Below are positions 37,125 through 44,335 of a stretch of 64,000 bases of DNA, one piece after another (position 1 is the first letter of the stretch; each line of letters opens with the position of its first letter). Under the pieces are notes generated by a model. That model saw nothing but the letters and a program-made list of their open reading frames with translations, had not been told where the DNA came from and made no database searches. The translations under genes were made by a program, and so were the position numbers. Source of the DNA: Serratia odorifera (GTDB taxonomy: Bacteria; Pseudomonadota; Gammaproteobacteria; Enterobacterales; Enterobacteriaceae); the NCBI RefSeq assembly GCF_900635445.1, contig NZ_LR134117.1, forward strand, positions 3,348,001-3,412,000, given 5' to 3'.

Positions 37125-38207
37125 TCAGGCGCTTTGTTTGGCGTCGCGCTGGGCAATTTTTTCACGGGCGATCGGCAACAGTTCTTTACCGTATTCCTGA
37201 GCGTCGTTGAGGGGATCAAAGCCGCGGATCAGGAAGTTGCGCACGCCCAGATCGTAGTAATCAAGCAGGGCATCGGCCACTTGTTCCGGCGTACCCACCA
37301 GCGCCGTGGAGTTGTGCCCGCCACCGACCAATCTGGCGATGCCGGTCCACAGGCGTTTATCCACCACATCGCCTTGCGCCACGGTTTGCAGCAGACGTTG
37401 AGCGCCGACGCTGTTGGGCTTGTTCTTATGGCTCGCGCCGGCTTGTGCGGCATGTTCAGTAGCGACATGCAGGATCTGTCTGGCTTTTTCCCAGGCCTGC
37501 GTTTCGGTGGCGGCAATAATCGGCCGGAAGGAGACGCTAAAGTCGATTTGGCGCTGGTGTTTGGCCGCTTCGGCCCGCACGCGCTGGATGGTTTCCCGGG
37601 TTTGCGCCAGCGATTCGCCCCACAGGGCAAACACATTGGCGTGCTTACCGGCCACGGCGATGGCCGCGTCGGATGAGCCGCCGAAGAAAATCGGAATATG
37701 GGGCTGTTGCAACGGCTTAATTGCCGAAAAGGCCTGGTCGACCTGATAGAAATCATTATGGGCGTCGAACGGCCGCTCCTGGGTCCAGACCTGGCGTACG
37801 ATCTCCAAAAACGCCTCGGTGCGGGCATAGCGCCGATCGTGATCGAGATAGTCGCCGTCGCGGCGCTGCTCGGCGTCGTTGCCGCCGCTGATGATATGCA
37901 CCGCCAGGCGGCCGTTCAGCAGATGTTCCAGCGTGGCGAATTTGCGCGCCGCCAAGGTCGGTGAGACGAAGCCCGGCCGGTGAGCCAGTAAAAAGTTGAT
38001 TTTTTGCGTGGATAGCCCGGCCAGCGCCGTGACTAGAAATCCGTCGGGTTGATCGGACCAATGGCCGACCAGCAGGCGGTCAAAACCGGCGGCTTCGTGG
38101 GTTTGCGCAAAGCGCACAATGTAATCTCGATCAAATATCGGGCCAGCCGGAGGGATGATTTCCGAAGACAGACGGTGGCCGATCATGCCTAAAAATTGAA
38201 CGCTCAT
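37125..38207 (-). CDS. LLM-class FMNH2-dependent alkanesulfonate monooxygenase (SsuD-like)
   Basis: 360 residues. Luciferase-like TIM barrel with LLVGHWSDQPDGFLVTALAG, NFLLAHRPGFVSPTLAARKF, GRLAVHIISGGNDAEQRRDG and PIFFGGSSDAAI, close to SsuD, which releases sulfite from alkanesulfonates using reduced FMN and oxygen. First gene of the minus-strand operon; the 15-bp site TTTAAATGCATTTTT lies 100 bases upstream. No dedicated flavin reductase is in the operon; one flavin reductase-like gene is at 6430 but is unlinked. Confidence 0.9.
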   Translation of the reverse strand: MSVQFLGMIGHRLSSEIIPPAGPIFDRDYIVRFAQTHEAAGFDRLLVGHWSDQPDGFLVTALAGLSTQKINFLLAHRPGFVSPTLAARKFATLEHLLNGRLAVHIISGGNDAEQRRDGDYLDHDRRYARTEAFLEIVRQVWTQERPFDAHNDFYQVDQAFSAIKPLQQPHIPIFFGGSSDAAIAVAGKHANVFALWGESLAQTRETIQRVRAEAAKHQRQIDFSVSFRPIIAATETQAWEKARQILHVATEHAAQAGASHKNKPNSVGAQRLLQTVAQGDVVDKRLWTGIARLVGGGHNSTALVGTPEQVADALLDYYDLGVRNFLIRGFDPLNDAQEYGKELLPIAREKIAQRDAKQSA

Positions 38208-38306
38208 TAGAACTCCTTGTCAGGAATCGTGATAGGGTCTGGCTGCTGGCCAAGGTTTGGCAATCAGCAGCACGGTGTTTATACCCTATACGTGATGTTC
38301 TAATGA

Positions 38307-38321
38307 TTTAAATGCATTTTT
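38307..38321. promoter_or_regulatory. Shared 15-bp site upstream of the sulfonate operon
   Basis: TTTAAATGCATTTTT lies 100 bases before the SsuD-like start. The same 15 bases occur in the opposite orientation at 39309-39323, before the cysteine dioxygenase gene and the LysR gene. A degenerate copy (ATATGCATAAA) is near 38332. Confidence 0.55.
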
Positions 38322-38367
38322 ATCATATGTTAATATGCATAAAGTTAATTATATAACTAATCGCTTA

Positions 38368-39267
38368 TTATTCATGCAATTGGCCGCGAAGTTCCTGAAC
38401 GATCTTTTCGGCAAAAAAGGTGGTGGGTCGTTGCAAATTGCCCAATCCCGGGCTGCTGACCTGCCACAGTTGGACTTTCGGTCGGAAGTCGTTCAGCTCG
38501 ACAATCGTGATATCGTTTTGATGCGGACTGTGGGTTAACGCCGCCTTCGGCACCAGTCCGAGCCCGAGCCCCTGAGCCACCAGACTGATTTGCAACTGGG
38601 CGCCGGCGGTTTCAACATTGACTTTCAGCCGCAGCCCGTGTGCCAGCAGATCGCGGTTTAATCCGGCGCGCAGGCCGCAGCCATCAGGGTTTAATACCCA
38701 GCCATAATGGGCGCAACCGCTGAGGCGGGCGGTGTCGAGGCGAAGATTTTTGCTGGCGATCACGACAACTTCCAATGGGCACAACGCTTTTGTCACCAGG
38801 CTGTCATCGAAGGTTTGCTGCGTCGGCCCCATGGCAAGCAGGCTGTCCAGCTCAACGTTTTCCAGCCGTTTTATCAACTGCCCGCCCCAACCGCAGACCA
38901 CCTGCGGGCGCAGTTGCGGGTAATGCTCACCGAGGGCAACCAGCGCTGGCCGCAAGGCGATTTCACTCAGGCTTTGCGGGATCCCCAGGCGCAGCGGGCC
39001 GCTCGGTTCCGCATCCTGATTAAGCAAACTTTCCAGCCGCTTGGTTTCGCGTTTGATCGTCAGACACTGTTCGTAGACGCGATGGCCGACGGCCGTCAGT
39101 TTAAGTGGTTTGGTTTGGCGATCCAGCAGCGTGGCGCCTAGGCTCTGTTCAAAGCTTTGCAGGCGGCGGGTTATGGCAGATTGGCTAATACCAAGGTATT
39201 CCGCGGCCTGGTTAAGCGAAGCAAATTGCACCACCGCCAGCAGTGCGTCAATGTCGTCTGTACGCAT
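38368..39267 (-). CDS. LysR-family regulator of the organosulfur cluster
   Basis: 299 residues from the ATG at 39267 (an upstream ATG at 39318 would lie beyond the shared 15-bp site and adds 17 unlikely residues). Winged helix at residues 1-60 (ASLNQAAEYLGISQSAITRR); effector domain includes LRLGIPQSLSEIALRPALVA. It lies between the minus-strand sulfonate operon and the plus-strand cdo-rhodanese operon, both of which carry an identical 15-bp site, so it probably controls both. It is not CysB or Cbl by sequence. Confidence 0.88.
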   Translation of the reverse strand: MRTDDIDALLAVVQFASLNQAAEYLGISQSAITRRLQSFEQSLGATLLDRQTKPLKLTAVGHRVYEQCLTIKRETKRLESLLNQDAEPSGPLRLGIPQSLSEIALRPALVALGEHYPQLRPQVVCGWGGQLIKRLENVELDSLLAMGPTQQTFDDSLVTKALCPLEVVVIASKNLRLDTARLSGCAHYGWVLNPDGCGLRAGLNRDLLAHGLRLKVNVETAGAQLQISLVAQGLGLGLVPKAALTHSPHQNDITIVELNDFRPKVQLWQVSSPGLGNLQRPTTFFAEKIVQELRGQLHE

Positions 39268-39308
39268 GGAGACTCTCTTTATGTGTATTCTGCATTTTAG
39301 TTTATTAC

Positions 39309-39323
39309 AAAAATGCATTTAAA
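39309..39323. promoter_or_regulatory. Shared 15-bp site before lysR and cysteine dioxygenase
   Basis: AAAAATGCATTTAAA is the exact reverse complement of the site at 38307-38321. It is 41 bases from the LysR start and 54 bases from the cdo start, in the divergent promoter region. Confidence 0.55.
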
Positions 39324-39377
39324 TAATAAAAAGTTCTTTGTTAGCGTGATAGGCACCGCTTCAGACAGGAAGGCTCT

Positions 39378-39977
39378 ATGACAATGCCATTACGCTTAGA
39401 CCGTTTACGCGGCTTCATCCAACAATTGGCCCAACTGCATCAACAGCCGCTGGACGATACGGCGCGGCTGGAACAGGCGGCGCAATCGCTGTCCGAGCTG
39501 GTCAAGCAGGATGACTGGCTGGCCGAAGAATACGCCCGCCCACATCCTGAACATTACCAGCAGTATCTGCTGCATGTTGATTCCGCCCAGCGCTTTTCCA
39601 TCGTCAGCTTCGTTTGGGGGCCAGGGCAGGTCACGCCGATCCACGATCACCGCGTATGGGGGCTGATTGGCATGCTGCGCGGCGCTGAAATCAATCAGCG
39701 TTACCTGCTTGACGGTCAGGGCGTGCCCCAGCCTGCAGGCGGCACCGAGCGGTTAACCGCCGGGCAGGTAGCGAAACTGTCGGAACAGGACGGCGACATT
39801 CACCAGGTTAGCAATGCGTTTAACGATCGTGTGTCAATCAGCATTCATGTGTATGGCGGCAACATCGGCGCCGTCAAGCGTGCGGTATACGGCGAAAGTG
39901 GCGCGGTGAAGCCCGTTATCTCCGGTTATTCCAACACTCAACTGCCTAATATTTGGGATCTTTCTAAGGACGTATAA
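39378..39977 (+). CDS. Cysteine dioxygenase-type (cupin) enzyme
   Basis: 199 residues. The cupin iron site is visible as PIHDHRVWGLIGMLRGAEIN near residue 90 (HxH) and DIHQVSNAF near 140 (third His), in a protein that resembles bacterial cysteine dioxygenases, which oxidise thiols to sulfinates with O2. The next gene, a multi-rhodanese protein, starts 2 bases after the stop, so both are one operon; sulfur-transfer from the oxidised or persulfide product is a natural link (inference). A 3-mercaptopropionate dioxygenase cannot be excluded. Confidence 0.88.
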   Translation: MTMPLRLDRLRGFIQQLAQLHQQPLDDTARLEQAAQSLSELVKQDDWLAEEYARPHPEHYQQYLLHVDSAQRFSIVSFVWGPGQVTPIHDHRVWGLIGMLRGAEINQRYLLDGQGVPQPAGGTERLTAGQVAKLSEQDGDIHQVSNAFNDRVSISIHVYGGNIGAVKRAVYGESGAVKPVISGYSNTQLPNIWDLSKDV

Positions 39978-39979
39978 CT

Positions 39980-41560
39980 ATGCCTGCCTTTGTTTACCGT
40001 GATTTTTCCACCCTGCGTGCCGCGTTACTGGCTCGCCAGGAATTGGCGCTGATCGATGTGCGTGAAGAAGCCGAATTTGCGCAAAGCCACCCGCTGTTCG
40101 CCGTGAACATTCCGCTGAGCAAATTGGAGCTGGAAACCTACCGACGCATTCCGCGCCGTAGCACGTCCATCACCGTGTATGACAACGGCGATGGGCGTGC
40201 TGAACAGGCGGCAAGGCGGCTACAGCAGTTGGGCTATGGGGATGTCGCTCTGCTGACCGGCGGCCTGGCAGGTTGGCAAGCCGCCGGTGGCGAGCTTTTC
40301 CAGGACGTAAATACCCCGAGCAAGGCCTTTGGCGAACTGGTGGAAAGCCGCAGGCATACGCCATCGCTGACTGCGCAGCAGGTGAAGGCGCTGATCGATA
40401 GGCAGGCCGATGTGGTGATCGTCGATGCGCGCCGTTTTGATGAATACCAAACCATGAGTATCCCCACCAGCACCAGCGTGCCTGGGGCGGAGCTGGTGCT
40501 GCGGATCAACGCGTTGGCACCGGATGCCAACACGCAGGTGATAGTCAACTGCGCCGGGCGCACACGCAGCATTATCGGTACCCAATCGCTAATCAACGCC
40601 GGCATCAGCAATCCGGTGGCAGCGCTGCGCAATGGGACGATCGGCTGGGGGCTGGCGGGGTTTGAGCTGGAAAGTCAACGGCAACGTCGCTACCCGGACG
40701 GCGTGGATAATCTGCCGCAGGCGCAGCAGCAGGCACGGCGGGTGGCGGACGAGGCCGGGGTACGGCGCATCGATCGTGAGACGCTGGGGTTGTGGTGGCA
40801 GGATACGGCACGCACCACCTATCTGTTTGACGTGCGCAGCCCCGAGGAGTATTACGCCGGGCATCTGCCGGGCAGCTATGGGGTGCCAGGTGGCCAACTG
40901 GTACAGGAAACGGATCACCATGCCAGCGTGCGCGGCGCCCGCGTGGCGCTGGTGGATGATAACGGCGTGCGTGCCAACATGAGCGCCTCCTGGCTGGCGC
41001 AGATGGGCTGGGAGGTGGCGGTAGTGGACGGTCTGACCGCCGCCGACTTTACCGAGCAGGGCGATCCGGCGGCGCAGGTGCCGCCACCGCCCGCGGTGGA
41101 TGAAATCACGCCTGAGCAGTTGGTCGCACTGCTGGCGCAGGAAGGCACGGTGTTGCTGGATTTCACCACCAGCGCCAACTATGTGGCGCGCCATATTCCC
41201 GGCGCCCATTGGGTCATCCGTTCGCAGTTGCCGTTGGCGCTGGAAAACCTGCCGCCGGCCAAGCGCTATGTGCTGACCTGCGGCAGCAGCCAACTGGCGC
41301 GCTATGCGGTGCCGGAAGTAGCCGCGCTGACCGGCAAGCCGGTACAACTGCTCGCCGGCGGTACCCAGGCATGGATCGCTGAAAACCGGCCGTTGGAAAA
41401 GGGCGAAGGGCGGTTGGCGGTGCCGCGCATAGACCGTTATCGCCGCCCGTACGAAGGCACGGACAATCCGCGCGAAGCGATGCAAGCGTATCTGGACTGG
41501 GAGTTCGGATTGGTGGAACAACTGGCGCGTGATGCAACCCATGGCTTTACCGTGCTTTGA
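39980..41560 (+). CDS. Four-domain rhodanese sulfurtransferase
   Basis: 526 residues made of four rhodanese-like domains at about 1-105, 125-235, 255-365 and 375-475. Domains 2 and 4 have an active-site cysteine (VNCAGRTRSIIG and LTCGSSQLARYA); domains 1 and 3 have Asp-containing loops instead (VYDNGDGRAEQA, LVDDNGVRANMSA) and are probably structural. Such proteins move sulfane sulfur between carriers. It follows the dioxygenase by 2 bases. Confidence 0.9.
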   Translation: MPAFVYRDFSTLRAALLARQELALIDVREEAEFAQSHPLFAVNIPLSKLELETYRRIPRRSTSITVYDNGDGRAEQAARRLQQLGYGDVALLTGGLAGWQAAGGELFQDVNTPSKAFGELVESRRHTPSLTAQQVKALIDRQADVVIVDARRFDEYQTMSIPTSTSVPGAELVLRINALAPDANTQVIVNCAGRTRSIIGTQSLINAGISNPVAALRNGTIGWGLAGFELESQRQRRYPDGVDNLPQAQQQARRVADEAGVRRIDRETLGLWWQDTARTTYLFDVRSPEEYYAGHLPGSYGVPGGQLVQETDHHASVRGARVALVDDNGVRANMSASWLAQMGWEVAVVDGLTAADFTEQGDPAAQVPPPPAVDEITPEQLVALLAQEGTVLLDFTTSANYVARHIPGAHWVIRSQLPLALENLPPAKRYVLTCGSSQLARYAVPEVAALTGKPVQLLAGGTQAWIAENRPLEKGEGRLAVPRIDRYRRPYEGTDNPREAMQAYLDWEFGLVEQLARDATHGFTVL

Positions 41561-41605
41561 ATCACCAGACAATACGCATAACCATCAGCGGCAAAGAGGA
41601 AAAGT

Positions 41606-42562
41606 ATGACGCAGTTTTCTGTTTTACTCAGGGCCGTGGGGCTGAGCGCCTCGTTATTAACGGCATCGTTGGCATAGGGGGCGATAGGCGATGCCCAGTT
41701 GGTGCTGGGCGATCAAGCCCGCGGGTTGCGTAGCCTGGTGGAAGCCGCTGGCGTGATGAAGGATGCGCCTTATCAGTATCGGTGGGCCAATTTCCAGGGG
41801 GCGGCGCCGTTGTTTGAGGCGCAGCGCGCAGCAGCGGTTGATACGTCCTATGCCGGGGATCTGCCGGTGTTAATGGCGGCGGCAGGCGGGGTGGATTTTA
41901 AGCTGATTCAGACCAACGTCGGCTATGGTCAGTCTAATGGGATTGTCGTGCCGCAGGATTCACCGTTGCACAGCGTTCGGCAGTTGCAAGGGCAAACGGT
42001 GGTAGTTTCCTCGGCGCGTGGCAGCATCTCGCAAAACCTGCTGTATGCGGCGTTGCAGGAGGCGGGGCTGAAACGGGAAGATGTGAAGATTCAGTTCGTC
42101 ATGCCTACCGATGCCAGCGCGGCGTTTAGCACTGGCAGAGTGGCAGCCTGGGCGGTTTTTGATCCCTATTTGGGGGTTGCGGAGCAAAGCGGCGCGCGCC
42201 TGCTGCGCGATGGTCAGGGATTAACCCCGTCGCTCGGTTTCTTGACCGCCACTACGCGCTCATTGGCCGATCCGGACAAGCGAGCTGCCATCAAAGACTT
42301 TGCCGAACGCGTCGCCAGAGCGCGGCAGTGGGCGATCGATCATCCGCAGGAATACGCCAGGGTTTACGCTCAACTGACGCGTTTGCCACTGGAAACCGCT
42401 CGACAGATTGCGGGTCGGACCTCAAAGGGCGCGCATAGCGTCAATCAACAGGACGTCAAAGTGCTGCAACCGGTAGCTGATTTGTTTTATCAGTTAAAGA
42501 TATTGCCCAGGCAGGTTGATGTTAACAATTTGATTGATAAGAGTTTTGACTTAAAGGAATAA
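41606..42562 (+). pseudogene. Sulfonate/taurine-type ABC binding protein with an in-frame stop in its signal peptide
   Basis: An AAGAGGAAAAG ribosome site and ATG at 41606 open the signal-like MTQFSVLLRAVGLSASLLTA-SLA, but codon 24 is TAG (41675-41677). The same frame then runs without interruption for 295 codons and has all signatures of the group: FEAQRAAAVDTSYAGDLPVL, LQGQTVVVSSARGSISQNLL and GRVAAWAVFDPYLGVAEQSG. A single substitution (for example CAG, TGG or TAC to TAG) explains this. It follows the rhodanese gene by 45 bases as the third gene of the plus-strand sulfur operon. Confidence 0.82.
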
Positions 42563-42684
42563 ATACTGCACGGATGCCGAGGCTGGCATGTCCTTACCCG
42601 CCATCGTGGCGCTATTGGAAAGTTGACCGGAGTCTCAGGCAAGCGTTCGCGGCTCGGGTTTGAGTGGCGGTTCGCGTCAAAAGC

Positions 42685-42716
42685 AAAAAGCCCGCTTAAG
42701 TTTCCTTAAGCGGGCT
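42685..42716 (-). terminator. tRNA-Asn terminator displaced by the island
   Basis: The same 12-bp-stem hairpin found after the first tRNA-Asn gene (7151-7182). Here it is followed only by the last 16 bases of a tRNA-Asn gene. It is evidently the original 3' flank of the tRNA at 52731-52806, now 10 kb away. Confidence 0.8.
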
Positions 42717-42720
42717 TCTC

Positions 42721-42742
42721 TAAATATGGCTCCTCTGACTGG
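42721..42742. other. Left attachment site (att) of the tRNA-Asn island
   Basis: 22 bases beginning TAAATATGGCTCC and ending GACTGG are repeated exactly at 52725-52746. They cover the last 16 bases of tRNA-Asn and 6 bases of its flank. Past position 42742 the sequence departs from the tRNA. Confidence 0.88.
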
Positions 42743-42802
42743 GATCGCCTTTGCCATTAACTGGCTAATAAGTAAGCTAAACTTGAATTGCTAGTCTATC
42801 AA

Positions 42803-42822
42803 GACCACCAGAATGACCACCA
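42803..42822 (+). repeat. Tandem GACCACCA boxes near the left island end
   Basis: GACCACCA occurs at 42803-42810 and again at 42815-42822 (12-base pitch), and once more in the same orientation near the right end at 52612-52619. Their placement close to both att sites fits arm-type integrase or excisionase binding sites (inference). Confidence 0.45.
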
Positions 42823-43257
42823 TTTGATTGAATGTCGAATGAGGTCTAATCATCTTAAAAGTTAACTCTTTGATTTATATATTGTAAATCTAGGAAAACG
42901 ATGATGTTTTTTTATAAGTATTTGATAAATAATAATTTTTTAATTTTAAGACGAAGCATAAGGTAAGTACTTCACTAAACGAGCATTTTATTGACAGAAA
43001 CTATTTGAAATAATGTTGCCCACCAGAAACAACAGAAGTTCTCTGTGTAACACGAGATACCCACCAGATGAACAGCTATTGTTTTTAATTGCATGTTTTT
43101 TAAATGATTTTCTCGCCATGTAACATCCTCAGGTGCGATCATAAAGTTTGGTCTAAATGATTTTCTTGAGTAGAATAAGAGGAACTATTCTTGTCAACTT
43201 TATGTCATTGAATAACAAATCTAATAATAACAATTAGTTAGGTTGTGTATGTGACGA
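42823..43257. other. AT-rich leader region upstream of the methyltransferase cassette
   Basis: No gene is seen. TAAATGATTTTCTCG at 43101-43115 is repeated with one change (TAAATGATTTTCTTG) at 43154-43168, 53 bases apart, about 90-150 bases before the methyltransferase start. They may be operators for a control protein, but no such gene is apparent. Confidence 0.35.
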
Positions 43258-44335
43258 ATGGATACTAAATTGATTGCAATAGATTTCTTTTGTGGATGTG
43301 GGGGAGCTAGCGAAGGGCTACGTCAGGCCGGTTTTGACGTTGTTCTTGGCATTGATGTAGATCAGCAGGCCTCAGAAACATACAAAGCTAACTTCCCTGA
43401 TGCTGATTTCATCTTCGATGATATCAGAAATGTAACTGTTGAAAGGGTTGCGAACTCTATAGCATTCAAAAGTGCAGATGGTTTGCTTTTAAGTGCCTGC
43501 GCCCCTTGCCAACCTTTCTCACAGCAAAACAAATATAAAAACAAAGATGATGAAAGGATTTGCCTCCTAGACGAAACTCACCGCTTCGTTTCAAGACTTT
43601 TACCAGAATATATTTTTTTAGAAAATGTTCCTGGTATACAGAAAATTGATGGTAGTAAAGAAAGTCCTTTCACAAGATTTATTTCTTTGCTTGATAAGCT
43701 AAACTACCACTATGTGTATTTTGTGGCAAATGCTGAAAAATATGGCGTGCCGCAAAGAAGAAAACGGTTTGTTCTTCTGGCTAGTTTGCTAGGACCAATA
43801 TCAATACCAGAGCCAACTCATGATATAGAAAATTCACCTGTAAAAACAGTTAGAGAATTTATTGGTGAATATCCAAAACTTGCATCGGGAGAAGTCGATA
43901 AAAATGATGAACTACATCGTTCGGCGATCCTAACTGAGTTGAATTTAGAGAGAATAAAAAATACCCCAGAAGGAGGGGATCGCAGGGACTGGCCGACCAA
44001 TTTAATCAACACTTGTCACAAAGATTATACTGGCCATACAGATACCTATGGCAGAATGTCATGGGATAAACCTGCTCCGACCTTGACAACAAAGTGCAAT
44101 AGTTATTCGAATGGACGTTTTGGTCACCCAGATATAACACAAAATCGAGCTATAAGTATTAGAGAAGCTTCTCGACTACAAACATTTCCAAAAAAATATA
44201 TATTTAAAGGTTCTTTTTAATTCGATGGCGAAACAAATTGGAAATGCTGTCCCTTGTGAGTTAGCTCGACAATTTGGTCTGCACTTCATTGAGCATAATG
44301 AGGCTTCAAAGAGAGATAATCATGGCAAATTTTAA
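43258..44335 (+). pseudogene. DNA (cytosine-5) methyltransferase of the island cassette, frame shifted before motif X
   Basis: The C5-methyltransferase order of motifs is clear: motif I IDFFCGCGGASEGL (residues 8-21, S-adenosylmethionine site), motif IV APCQPFS with catalytic Cys at about 84, motif VI ENVPGI near 122, motif VIII QRRKRFVLLAS near 165, and a short target-recognition region ending LQTFPKKYIF. As read, the frame stops at 44220 after GSF. Skipping one T of the T5 run at 44214-44218 continues as NSMAKQIGNAVPCELARQFG, restoring motif X, and ends at 44335 (358 residues), overlapping the ATPase start by 14 bases. Target sequence unknown. Confidence 0.87.

Noticed and set aside
40589..41572. 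Long minus-strand open frame of 327 codons across the rhodanese gene
   Set aside because: Antisense to a well supported four-domain rhodanese; its sequence is rich in His/Arg/Gln as expected for a shadow frame.
7209..42720. The 35-kb interval between the first tRNA-Asn and the left att copy as a larger genomic island
   Set aside because: It holds chromosomal genes with ordinary composition (nac, yaiL, YbdG-like channel), has no integrase, and the repeat is explained by paralogous tRNA-Asn genes sharing the same terminator.
42727..42742. A tRNA-Asn gene at the left island end
   Set aside because: Only the last 16 bases are present; there is no anticodon or D-arm.
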